64,000 bases of DNA from an uncultured Ruminiclostridium sp. GTDB taxonomy: Bacteria > Bacillota > Clostridia > Oscillospirales > Ruminococcaceae. Of the stretch, positions 50,785-58,474 are shown piece after piece (the first letter of the stretch is position 1; every line of letters starts with the position of its first letter). The stretch lies in assembly GCA_949878745.1 (NCBI GenBank), contig CATLBH010000003.1:1-64000 (forward strand), in the 5' to 3' direction. Below the pieces are notes generated by a model that worked only from the letters and a program-made list of their open reading frames with translations, had not been told where the DNA came from and made no database searches. A program made the translations under genes and the position numbers.

Positions 50785-52194
50785 TTATTCCAAAGCGAAG
50801 GATTTCAGCATGGAATTCCCATCGCCGCTGAATGTAAGATAAATCGCGTTCACTCCGTCGGGTATTAAACATTCCGCGCTGTAAGTTTCCCATACGTTGC
50901 TGAATTCCACTGGTATTTCCGCAAGAATATCACCGTTCCATTTTGTGCGGAGAAGGTATTTGCCTTTTGCGTAGCCTCTTACGGAGACGGAAGCCTTGCT
51001 TATGCCCTTACAGTCAAAATATTTGAAGCCCGCGGTGGTTCCGTCGGCGATATTTCCGATATAGCCTGTTTCTTTATCTCCGTCCCTGCCGTCCTGCATA
51101 ATCTTCGGGGCGTTGGCGTCGCCCACGTAAAGCGTGTGCTTTTCGGTGAAGAGATTGCAGGCAAGGTACGCGGGATATTCTCCCTGTCCCTCCAATGGGC
51201 CGCCGTTTAATCCGCAGGAGGTCATTTCGGCCTGATAAAACAAGCCGTCGGCACCGTCTGGTTTTTTAATCAGTCTTTCCGCGCAGCCCTGTCTGCTGTA
51301 CCATGTTCCGTTGGTGTGACGATGGTAAAAGATATACCGGCTGCCGTTCAGCTCCACTATGCTGCCGTGGTTGTTAGCCCCGCAGGCCATGGGCATATCG
51401 GCGGGCTTGTAAGTATCGATATGAACGTCGGCGTTGCTTATCAGCACTCCGCCGTAAACGAAGCCTCCGAAGGGATTGTCGCTTACCGCGCAGCATAGCT
51501 CGTGCATGACTTCGGAGGAATATATAAGGCAATACCTTTCGCCGATTTTTCGGACGGAAGCGGCCTCAAAGAAGGCGTGACCCTCAAAGCCGCTTCCCGA
51601 GCTGTATTCGCAGCCGGGAATTACCGTTACGGGTTCGGTCAGCACAGTCAGCATATCCTTTCCCAAAAGAACGGCGCGGCAGCCGGTTCTGCTTTTATCT
51701 CCCCTTCCGCAAAAGCCGCTGTAGAGATAGGTTTTTTCTCCCTCGGTGAGGACGCCGGGGTCAAACATGGGCTCGTCCCCGCCGCGTTCTCCGAGTCTTG
51801 TTTCGTCGGGATAATGAACGTATCCGTAAAATTCGTATTTTCCCGCCGGGGTATCGCATACGGCGACGGACATAACCGACGTTTTGTCAAGAACATAGTA
51901 AAGGTAGTATCTGCCGTCCGCTCCCACGGTTACGTCCGGCGCGTAAAGGCACATTTTTCCGTCTCTGTTCATCGGGTCGGCGCGGCGCTCGTAAATTACG
52001 CCCTCGCAGCGCCAATTACCCAAATCGTCAACAGGCGCTGACCAGCAAACATAGTCGCCCAAACAAAAAACATAGCCGTTGTAAAAGTCATGGGATCCGT
52101 AAACGTACAGTCGGCCGCCGAAGACGTAAGGCTCGCCGTCGGGGATATACTCCCAGCTGGGAAGGTAGGGGTTAAACGCGGGTTTTTTACTCAT
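50785..52194 (-). CDS. Glycoside hydrolase family 43-like protein with C-terminal CBM6-like module
   Basis: This protein of about 469 residues has a five-bladed propeller beginning FNPYLPSWEYIPDGEPYVFG and GRLYVYGSHD. The acidic residues expected of GH43 are in YIPDGEP, LYAPDVTVGADGRYY and FEGHAFFEAASVRKIG. GH43 enzymes release arabinose, xylose or galactose from plant polysaccharides. The last ~120 residues (YIGNIADGTTAGFKYFDCKG and following) look like a beta-sandwich carbohydrate-binding module of CBM6 type. There is no signal peptide, so it may be intracellular. I chose ATG 52194 after AGAGGTAATC. An AraC-type remnant lies upstream. Confidence 0.88.
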   Translation of the reverse strand: MSKKPAFNPYLPSWEYIPDGEPYVFGGRLYVYGSHDFYNGYVFCLGDYVCWSAPVDDLGNWRCEGVIYERRADPMNRDGKMCLYAPDVTVGADGRYYLYYVLDKTSVMSVAVCDTPAGKYEFYGYVHYPDETRLGERGGDEPMFDPGVLTEGEKTYLYSGFCGRGDKSRTGCRAVLLGKDMLTVLTEPVTVIPGCEYSSGSGFEGHAFFEAASVRKIGERYCLIYSSEVMHELCCAVSDNPFGGFVYGGVLISNADVHIDTYKPADMPMACGANNHGSIVELNGSRYIFYHRHTNGTWYSRQGCAERLIKKPDGADGLFYQAEMTSCGLNGGPLEGQGEYPAYLACNLFTEKHTLYVGDANAPKIMQDGRDGDKETGYIGNIADGTTAGFKYFDCKGISKASVSVRGYAKGKYLLRTKWNGDILAEIPVEFSNVWETYSAECLIPDGVNAIYLTFSGDGNSMLKSFALE

Positions 52195-52235
52195 TTCGAT
52201 TACCTCTTTTATATTTTTTGACTCGCAAGCCGTTT

Positions 52236-52586
52236 TCATTTGGCATTTTTGAAACGCATGGGAGATATTCCCTCGTATCTTTTAAAAAGTTTACAGAAAT
52301 AGCTCGCGGTGCAAAAGCCGGTTTCCAGAGCGATGGTCTCAACAATTTTGTCGGTTCCCGTCAAAAGCTCTTTTGCCGCCTGAATACGGCGCTTGGCAAC
52401 ATACTCCATGGGGCGCATATCGAGCTTGTTTCGTAAAAGCGTGCATAAATGCTCCTTAGAGACTCCCGAAGCGGCGCAAAGGTCGCTCATTGAAATGTGC
52501 GCGGCAAAATTGGAATTGATGTAATCAAGCGACTTCGTCAGGGCGGCGTTGGAGGAGGTTACGGTTTTTAAATCGGTGATATTGCG
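52236..52586 (-). pseudogene. AraC-family regulator, C-terminal HTH remnant
   Basis: The frame encodes only the double helix-turn-helix of an AraC regulator: SLDYINSNFAAHISMSDLCA, ASGVSKEHLCTLLRNKLDMR and ETGFCTASYFCKLFKRYEGI. Upstream it is closed by TGA at 52587-52589, and the usual ~170-residue sensory domain is missing. No good start codon or ribosome site exists before the HTH; an internal ATG at 52490 would begin inside it. It probably once controlled the adjacent GH43 gene. Confidence 0.7.
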
Positions 52587-52647
52587 TCAGCTTAAAAAGA
52601 GATTGACAAAAAAACTTCAAGGCTTAACGGGAGCAACCGATTTCAGC

Positions 52648-54069
52648 TTAAGGCGAGCGCGCGGCGCTTCCGATCGCTTGGAGAAGGCTTTTTTCAGGAT
52701 CGGAGGCATCCTGAGTAAGCTCCCATATCATAACGCCACCTAAATTTTCTTTGGCATAGCGGGTCTTTTTCTTTATGGTTTCCACGCCGTTGTAGTAAAC
52801 ATCCATACCGTTATATGTAACATTATCTTTGTTCCAGGCGTCCGGAACGTCGGCGAGAATCGTGCCGTAGCCCGCCCAGCCGGGTCTTGCGTAAAAGGGG
52901 ACTCCGAGTACTACCTTACAGCTTGGGAGGCCGCGGGTGTTTTTCCAGTATTCGCCGCTGTTTACGGCGAAGTCGTACTGGGAGTGCCGCGCGCCGTCGC
53001 CGCCGTCATACGCCATAACGTTTATGAAATCCACGGCGTTAAGTACGGCGTTGGTGTGGGCGGCGGCATCGTAGTAAATGTTGCCGTCGGCGGTTACGCC
53101 GCTGAGCACAGCGGCTGTCAGAAGCTTTCCGTCGGTGTGAAGCTTTTCCGAGAGTATCAGCATAAGTTCCTCGTACTGTTTTGCGCTCGTGCCGTCAACA
53201 CGCGGGTGCTCCCAATCCATATCCACGCCGTCAAAGTTGTATTTGTCGCACATCGCTATAATGTTTTCGGCGAAACGGAGCGTTTTTTCGCTGTCGGAGG
53301 TCGCCTTCATAAAGGTTCCCTCCAGAGGAACGTCGTTATAGCTCCAGCCGCCGACGGAAAGAAGAACCTTAGCGCCGTTTTTGTGAGCCGATTTGATAAG
53401 CTCGGCCGCCGCTTCGGGATTTTCCAAATCTCGAAGTGTTCCGTCCGATGTGGGAATGGCAAAGGCATAGCAAATATGCGTCAGCACTTCGAAATCCACG
53501 GTATTCAGTTTGTTATGCGCCCAGCTCGGGTAATAGCCGACCACCTTGAAGTCGGACAGCTCCGTATTTTTAGGCTCGGAAGCGTCGATCGGGGTATTAA
53601 TCACGTCCGTGGGAGGCGCAAGCTCACCGTCCGTTATTCCCAGATCCTCCCAAACATCTCCGCTGTCGGGCTTTTCGCCTTGGGTCCACCACTTGGCGCG
53701 GTATATCCGTCCCCGATAGCTCACCTTATCGCCTCCGTTGTAGACCGCGCCAGCGTCCCATGCCTTGACGTGCGTTTCCGTCGGGACAGGCTCGGATTCG
53801 GAGGGGAGCTGCGGGAGTGAATCGCTTTCCTTCGATGGTAAAGGCGTTTGCGCTTCTTTTTCGGCGGAGTCTGAAGGGCTTTCCGAAATGGGAGCCGATT
53901 CGCTTTCCGTTTGAAGGGGGTGTTTGCTTTCGAAGGTTGTAATATCGGTGATTTCGGCGTTATCGGTAATATCGCAGCGATTGTTAAAAAAAATCCATAA
54001 AGCGGACGTAATCAGTACTCCCAGAATAAATCCACCGAGAAAATAAGCCAACTTATATTTTCGTTTCAT
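52648..54069 (-). CDS. GH18 chitinase with chitin-binding module, membrane-anchored
   Basis: This 473-residue protein has one N-terminal membrane segment (9-27) that may be an uncleaved signal anchor. A Ser/Pro/Glu-rich linker (40-100) follows, then a CBM5/12 chitin-binding module (AWDAGAVYNGGDKVSYRGRI, YRAKWWTQGEKP, 103-143). The GH18 barrel occupies the rest (175-470). The catalytic DxxDxDxE motif is FDGVDMDWEHP with acid Glu287; LLSVGGWS and VLGVPFYARPGW are further GH18 signatures. It should cut chitin or beta-GlcNAc-containing glycans at the cell surface, retaining the anomeric form through the N-acetyl group. Confidence 0.93.
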   Translation of the reverse strand: MKRKYKLAYFLGGFILGVLITSALWIFFNNRCDITDNAEITDITTFESKHPLQTESESAPISESPSDSAEKEAQTPLPSKESDSLPQLPSESEPVPTETHVKAWDAGAVYNGGDKVSYRGRIYRAKWWTQGEKPDSGDVWEDLGITDGELAPPTDVINTPIDASEPKNTELSDFKVVGYYPSWAHNKLNTVDFEVLTHICYAFAIPTSDGTLRDLENPEAAAELIKSAHKNGAKVLLSVGGWSYNDVPLEGTFMKATSDSEKTLRFAENIIAMCDKYNFDGVDMDWEHPRVDGTSAKQYEELMLILSEKLHTDGKLLTAAVLSGVTADGNIYYDAAAHTNAVLNAVDFINVMAYDGGDGARHSQYDFAVNSGEYWKNTRGLPSCKVVLGVPFYARPGWAGYGTILADVPDAWNKDNVTYNGMDVYYNGVETIKKKTRYAKENLGGVMIWELTQDASDPEKSLLQAIGSAARSP

Positions 54070-54241
54070 ATTATTAATTCCGTTGCTTTTCGTAAGTCCA
54101 TTTTATACGCCGTTGAGGGGCATTTGCGGAATTGTATTTAGTTTTTGCTCCAATTTTTGTACACTTTCTAATGGGGATTAGTATGAGGTTATTATAACAT
54201 AGTTTTTTTATCATTTCAAGATAAATTTTCCCGACAAAAAA

Positions 54242-54276
54242 CGTGTCCCCGCTTTTGTCGGGAACACGGTTCTTTT
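54242..54276 (-). terminator. Terminator of the tandem-GNAT gene
   Basis: CGTGTCCCCG (54242-54251) and CGGGAACACG (54259-54268) form a stem with a TTTTGTC-containing loop. On the minus strand it is followed by TTTTTTG. The plus strand has TTCTTTTTT on the other side. Confidence 0.8.
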
Positions 54277-55221
54277 TTAAATTAACTCTTTTTCAAAAAC
54301 CGTCCACTTTCTTTGAACCCCGTCGGCGGCGGTATCCTCAAGCGTTTTCTTTACCGCATAGCCGCAGCTTTCATAAAGACCCCTTGCGGCAATATTATCC
54401 TCCGTTGTCCGAATGCACGCCTTTCTTTTGTTCAGCGACCGAAAAAAATTCTCGGCATATTCCACCGCGGCGAAACCCGCTCCCATCCGATGAAATTTCG
54501 GCTCAATGACAAGCATTGAGATCCAAGCCGATTCCGCGTTTTCAAGGCCGTTTAGCTTAAGCCAACCGCAGGGAAACGCTCCAATGTAAATTAAAAAATT
54601 AGCTTCGTCGGGGTCACGATCTGACAGCATTTTTTTAATGTTCCGATAAAATTCGGGAGAAACGGCTTCTCCAAAATGAAGCGATTCCGCATTTTTTTCA
54701 CAACATTCGCAAATATAAATTGCCTCTTCTTCATCCGCAGGCGCAACGGTAAAAAACCGCGGCTTTCTTTCAAGCATAATATCATCTTCGTTTATCAGCC
54801 CGTCAAACCGTGTGTATTCCGCTTCTTGAAAACCGAGCTTTTTATGAAGACCGAGAGAGGGAAGATTATCGGGCTCAATATAGCTTCTGACAATCCGACA
54901 GCCTCTTCCGCCCATTGTCTCCAAAGCCGTATTCAGCATTTTTTCGGCAATATGGCGGCGGTGATATTCGGGTATTACAAACAAATCGCCCACGCACCAT
55001 ATTCTATGGTCCTCAATACTTTGTATGCACTGAACTCGTCCTATAATTTTGTCCTCGGCGAATGCGACAACGTTAAAAATATCGCTTTCAGACTTATAAT
55101 CGTACAAAAAACGGACGATCCTGCCCCGCCAGTCCGCACTGTGCCATTGCGCGGCGGAAATTTTTTCGGCAAGCTCAAAGGAAAGATAATCGCTTACGGA
55201 AATTGTGATAATTTTTTCCAT
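54277..55221 (-). CDS. Tandem-domain GNAT acetyltransferase
   Basis: This 314-residue protein contains two GNAT folds. The first, at about 1-150, has acetyl-CoA motif PEYHRRHIAEKMLNTALE and ends NLPSLGLHKKLGFQE. The second, at about 160-314, has motif PKFHRMGAGFAAVEYAEN and ends NIAARGLYESCGY. Tandem GNATs include aminoglycoside- and mycothiol-type enzymes; the substrate here is unknown. It starts 12 bases after the shorter GNAT gene, so they form an operon. That operon is preceded by a leader ORF and terminator. Confidence 0.87.
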   Translation of the reverse strand: MEKIITISVSDYLSFELAEKISAAQWHSADWRGRIVRFLYDYKSESDIFNVVAFAEDKIIGRVQCIQSIEDHRIWCVGDLFVIPEYHRRHIAEKMLNTALETMGGRGCRIVRSYIEPDNLPSLGLHKKLGFQEAEYTRFDGLINEDDIMLERKPRFFTVAPADEEEAIYICECCEKNAESLHFGEAVSPEFYRNIKKMLSDRDPDEANFLIYIGAFPCGWLKLNGLENAESAWISMLVIEPKFHRMGAGFAAVEYAENFFRSLNKRKACIRTTEDNIAARGLYESCGYAVKKTLEDTAADGVQRKWTVFEKELI

Positions 55222-55233
55222 AATTCACGCCCC

Positions 55234-55689
55234 CTATATTTCCCTGATCCAAACGTCCATGCCGTTTATAGCTTCCATGCCCCTGCATACCTCATAACCG
55301 CGTCTGAAATAAAACTCCTTTGCTTTTTCCTCCGCTGTCAGAACGATACGTTTTATCCCGTTATCAAAAAAATATTTTTCTGCCAAGGAACAGAGGGCGG
55401 AACCGTGGCCATTCCTCCTAAACTCTTTTTGTACCCAAAATTCCCGAATAAACCCAAGCTTTTCCTTGAAAAACCAGTTTTCAAGCGTAACCGCCGTAAA
55501 CTGGATAAACCCTATCGGATTATCGCCGCAAACTCTTATATAAGCGCAATTTCCGCCGTTCTGAGTGTTCATTTCCGAAAAAAGCCCTTCCCAGTCACTG
55601 ACTTTTATTTCGAGCTCGTCAAAATACCGCCTGAACATTGTCATAAACATAGGGTCGAAAAAGTCTGTGATAAGAATATCCTTTGTCAT
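55234..55689 (-). CDS. GNAT family N-acetyltransferase
   Basis: This 151-residue acetyltransferase has the acetyl-CoA site VQKEFRRNGHGSALCSLAEK and a C-terminal EKAKEFYFRRGYEVCRGMEA segment. It is the first gene of a two-gene operon with the tandem GNAT. Its ribosome site AAAGGAG (55695-55701) lies beside an inverted-repeat arm that can pair with part of an upstream leader ORF. That arrangement is typical of inducible resistance genes. The substrate is unknown, and an antibiotic or toxic amine is only a guess. Confidence 0.87.
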   Translation of the reverse strand: MTKDILITDFFDPMFMTMFRRYFDELEIKVSDWEGLFSEMNTQNGGNCAYIRVCGDNPIGFIQFTAVTLENWFFKEKLGFIREFWVQKEFRRNGHGSALCSLAEKYFFDNGIKRIVLTAEEKAKEFYFRRGYEVCRGMEAINGMDVWIREI

Positions 55690-55730
55690 ATGTACTCCTT
55701 TACGCGGTCATAATTCTTCGGACGCTTATT

Positions 55731-55768
55731 AAAACAAAAAAGCGTCCCCTCTCAAAAATCGGGAACGG
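55731..55768 (-). terminator. Attenuator-type terminator upstream of the GNAT operon
   Basis: On the minus strand CGTTCCC and GGGGACG(C) form a stem (55742-55767), followed by TTTTTTGTTTT. It lies after the leader ORF and before the GNAT ribosome site, so it would stop transcription unless it is disrupted. Confidence 0.75.
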
Positions 55769-55785
55769 CTTTATATTATCATATG

Positions 55786-55860
55786 TTACATTCGGGCTTT
55801 TGACCGCAGCAAGGCGCAGAATGTGAATGACAGATATTCCCTTTTTATTAAAATAATCAT
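55786..55860 (-). CDS. Leader peptide (24 residues) of the GNAT operon
   Basis: The minus-strand ORF from ATG 55860 to TAA 55786-55788 encodes MIILIKREYLSFTFCALL then RSKARM. It has a GGCAGGTGA ribosome site, and a consensus promoter lies 30 bases upstream. Its distal codons (GCGGTCA at 55807-55801) are complementary to TGACCGC (55710-55704) beside the GNAT ribosome site. Ribosome position on this ORF could therefore choose between terminator and alternative structures. The product need not be functional as a peptide. Confidence 0.6.
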   Translation of the reverse strand: MIILIKREYLSFTFCALLRSKARM

Positions 55861-55888
55861 GTCAGTCACCTGCCTTTCTTTAATGTAA

Positions 55889-55917
55889 ATGATACCATAT
55901 TATTGCTCATTTGTCAA
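55889..55917 (-). promoter_or_regulatory. Promoter of the leader-peptide/GNAT operon
   Basis: On the minus strand TTGACA (55917-55912) and TATCAT (55894-55889) are 17 bases apart. Confidence 0.8.
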
Positions 55918-56071
55918 TAACTGCTGCAAAAAAAATTCTTTTATATGAGTATTAAAACTAAAAGCATATTTAAATAAAATTCTCGCCATTACAAATCATT
56001 GTTATAAATCAAAATAAGTCGATTTTCCTCCAATTTTGTATTATAAATTATATATTTTTTTGTTTTTAAAC

Positions 56072-56100
56072 TTGACAAGCCTCATCAGATGTGTTAAAAT
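56072..56100 (+). promoter_or_regulatory. Plus-strand promoter without a downstream gene
   Basis: Consensus TTGACA (56072-56077) and TAAAAT (56095-56100) are 17 bases apart. They read toward the 3' end of a convergent peptidase gene, with a terminator only 50 bases on. Confidence 0.65.
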
Positions 56101-56106
56101 ATGAGT

Positions 56107-56156
56107 GTACAGGTATTTTATTTACCGTTCGGGTTTTCTCGGGCGGTGTTTTTTTG
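56107..56156 (+). ncRNA. Candidate ~50-nt small RNA or attenuated leader
   Basis: The region from the predicted start near 56107 ends at the hairpin ACCGTTCGG/TCGGGCGGT (56124-56147) followed by GTTTTTTT. Promoter and terminator together define a very short transcript on the strand opposite the S41 peptidase gene end. There is no downstream plus-strand gene for 2.3 kb. Confidence 0.4.
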
Positions 56157-56193
56157 TTCAAAAAGCATTAAGCGGCGTATATATAAGCAATTA

Positions 56194-57522
56194 CTAAACC
56201 GTTTTTTCCCTCAGAAGCTCCAAGGCCTTTTTCAAAATTACGTCTTTTCCCTCGGAAATGTCCTTTACGGTCTTTTCAACCGCCACATCGGGAGTTATTC
56301 CCACATTAACATACTCGCTGCCGTCAATAAAACCGGCCGATGTTGTGGCGAGCCACATTTTTCCGCCAAGGGGCAAATCCCTTATCATTGCCTCGGAGCC
56401 GGATCCGAAGGTATTTGTGCCTACAATTTTTGCTCTTCCGGTGATTTTAAAATACGATACAAAGCTTTCCGCGGCACACGCGGTGCCATAATTGGCCAAT
56501 ATTATCGCGGGAGCAGTCAGCGCGGTTTCCCGTTCGTCAAAATCTATATATCCGTTATTTTCGCCGTTTTCGGCAAGCTTTTCATAATATGTATGAGAAG
56601 CTACCTCATATATTTTACGCTGCCAAGGGTCGGAAAGATCAGGATTATCACGGTCTATATACGGTTCTAAAGCATGGTATTTTGCGCTGTGAGAAGGAGT
56701 TTTGGGGTCTGATTTTACGGAGAATTTTCCGCTTATAAAGTACATTGCTATTTCAAGGGGCGGATCACCCATACCTCCGGAATTCCCCCTGACGTCAATA
56801 ATATATCCGTTTAAGCTCTTTAAGAATTCAATGTTTTCCGCAAACTCTTCCGTAATTTGCGGGTAGTGAAAATCAAAAATTTCTATCAAAGCAATATTGT
56901 CTTTCGTAAGAGAAATAACAAGACTTTCCGAACGGAAAAGTTCTTCAAATGATTCCGGATATTTCACACTTGTATCCGCCCAAGCCGTTTCAAGGTTTTC
57001 GCTCATTGTAAAGCTGAACTTACCCTTGCGGGTGACAACATTTATTGGCGCGTCAACTCCAAAATTGAACATTATCGAGGTCTCTATGCAGTCGTTGCAC
57101 GCGAAAAGGCTCTCGGGAAGCTCGTGCCAATAATAAGGATATACATATTTTTCTATATAATCGGATATGGGCAATCCTTGTATATGAGTTATTTCCGAAA
57201 GTAAAAGCTCCTCCCTCTCCCTGACAACTCCCGACAAATAAAATTTTCCTTCCGCGCGTATCACCCCAAAGGGAACGCTTCTTCCCTCCAGAAGTGAATA
57301 AGGGAGCAATACCGAGGTGTGGCCGTCGCGCAGCAACGCATAAAAACGCATCAGCAAAAGATAATATTCAAGATCGTCTTTGGCTTTCATCACAAGCGGA
57401 AGAAATTTTTTATACTCGGAATCCCAATCGATTTCGGGACGTTTCTCCCAGAAAGCGAAATTATACTCCGCTTCCTTCCAAAGGAAGGAAAGAACATATA
57501 TTCTCTCTTCAACAGTTAACAT
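56194..57522 (-). CDS. S41-family peptidase-like protein with Cys at the nucleophile position
   Basis: This protein of about 442 residues has a tail-specific-protease (S41) domain: GYIIDVRGNSGGMGDPPLEI in the core, then NYGTACAAESFVSYFK and GTNTFGSGSEAM. In CtpA/Tsp-type enzymes the nucleophilic Ser sits in 'G-[ST]-A-S-A-[SA]-E'; here the residue is Cys. The N-terminal region is helical (RIYVLSFLWKEAEYNFAFWE) and lacks a signal peptide, unlike most S41 proteins, so it may be cytoplasmic. I chose ATG 57522 after GAAAGGAAAA. It may be an active cysteine variant or a binding protein. Confidence 0.82.
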   Translation of the reverse strand: MLTVEERIYVLSFLWKEAEYNFAFWEKRPEIDWDSEYKKFLPLVMKAKDDLEYYLLLMRFYALLRDGHTSVLLPYSLLEGRSVPFGVIRAEGKFYLSGVVREREELLLSEITHIQGLPISDYIEKYVYPYYWHELPESLFACNDCIETSIMFNFGVDAPINVVTRKGKFSFTMSENLETAWADTSVKYPESFEELFRSESLVISLTKDNIALIEIFDFHYPQITEEFAENIEFLKSLNGYIIDVRGNSGGMGDPPLEIAMYFISGKFSVKSDPKTPSHSAKYHALEPYIDRDNPDLSDPWQRKIYEVASHTYYEKLAENGENNGYIDFDERETALTAPAIILANYGTACAAESFVSYFKITGRAKIVGTNTFGSGSEAMIRDLPLGGKMWLATTSAGFIDGSEYVNVGITPDVAVEKTVKDISEGKDVILKKALELLREKTV

Positions 57523-57579
57523 ATTTTTTCCTTTCGGCGAACAAACGAAACCCTTTTTTATCAATACCGATTAAAGCTT

Positions 57580-57673
57580 ATACCAATCCCTTTTTAAACT
57601 ATTGATAAAATCCATAGTTTAAAAAGGGTTGCACCCGAAACACTAATCCAGCAGTTTTAAAAGGGATTAGTAT
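57580..57673. repeat. Diverged double-hairpin element overlapping a gene end
   Basis: The ATACCAATCCCTTTTTAAAC hairpin closed by GTTTAAAAAGGGTT, the linker GCACCCGAAACACTAATC and the end GGGATTAGTAT match the layout of the elements at 41 and 32361. Its right end supplies the last codons and the TAA stop (57657-57659) of the flavin reductase gene. Confidence 0.65.
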
Positions 57674-58220
57674 TAGCTGTAAAAAAATCCGCAAGCCCTA
57701 TAATATCATCAACCGCCGATTTATCCTCCGAAGCGGGAATAATATCGGTATTTTGACTGACAACAGGCGGGAAAAATGTATTTGTCCCCATTTGTCCCAA
57801 TAAAATTCTTGCCGTTTTTTCGGCCGTTCCAAAGCTTCCGTCTCCCCCTCCGACTAATATAACACCGCCTTTTTTCCACGTACCGATCGGTTCGATATTC
57901 AAATACCTGCGGGAACAATAAAAAGCCTGAAATCGGCTGCACACACTCAGCAGCGGCCCCGTAAGCTCCGAAAAATATACGGGAGAAGCTATTACTATAT
58001 TGTCACAGTCTTTTATATATTCGTAAACGCCGCTCATATCATCATTTAAAGCGCAGGCGCCGTTTTTCCGACAATATCCGCAATCGACACACGGGGAAAT
58101 ATTGCTTTCAAAAGCGTTTATTATCCTGTATTCTCCCGCAAGATTTTCCGTCAGCAGCTTTATCAGAGCGGCCGTGTTCCCGTTTTTCCTCGGAGAACCG
58201 TTTAATATAAGGGTTTTCAT
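57657..58220 (-). CDS. Flavodoxin-fold NAD(P)H-dependent FMN reductase/oxidoreductase
   Basis: This 187-residue flavodoxin-like protein has the FMN phosphate loop LNGSPRKNGNTAAL at the start, IVIASPVYFSELTGPLLSVC, and a Cys cluster CVDCGYCRKNGAC (around 44-56). The cluster is typical of iron-sulfur-flavoprotein-like members in anaerobes. It likely reduces flavins, quinones or metals with NAD(P)H. The C-terminal residues TNPF and the stop codon lie inside a repeat element, so the natural end may have been altered. The ribosome site is GGGAGAAAT. Confidence 0.88.
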   Translation of the reverse strand: MKTLILNGSPRKNGNTAALIKLLTENLAGEYRIINAFESNISPCVDCGYCRKNGACALNDDMSGVYEYIKDCDNIVIASPVYFSELTGPLLSVCSRFQAFYCSRRYLNIEPIGTWKKGGVILVGGGDGSFGTAEKTARILLGQMGTNTFFPPVVSQNTDIIPASEDKSAVDDIIGLADFFTANTNPF

Positions 58221-58376
58221 TTATTTCTCCCGTTTGTCAATATTCTTTAATAAAAATAAAGTGTATCAAATCATTCTTTTAATGTCAACCAAAATTATAC
58301 ATAAATTTTTAATTTCTTTTTATCAATGGTTAAAATCAACAAAAAAGAATATAATAATTTGTACAAAAAACCGCCC

Positions 58377-58405
58377 TTGTCAAGAAAACGTTTTCTTGTT
58401 ATAAT
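58377..58405 (+). promoter_or_regulatory. Promoter of the GH94 gene with operator in the spacer
   Basis: TTGTCA (58377-58382) and TATAAT (58400-58405) are 17 bases apart, and the spacer is almost entirely occupied by the palindrome at 58381-58398. Repressor binding would block RNA polymerase directly. Confidence 0.85.
58381..58398. promoter_or_regulatory. 18-bp perfect palindromic operator, LacI/GalR type
   Basis: CAAGAAAACGTTTTCTTG is a perfect palindrome with the central CG typical of LacI-family operators. The core AAGAAAACGTTTT recurs at 18232-18244 before a LacI gene. Confidence 0.82.
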
Positions 58406-58474
58406 GATAACAGTAAATATTTGTTAATACGCTTTAAGCCGTGAGGTATTAAGGCAGTGAAAGGAAAAAACAAT

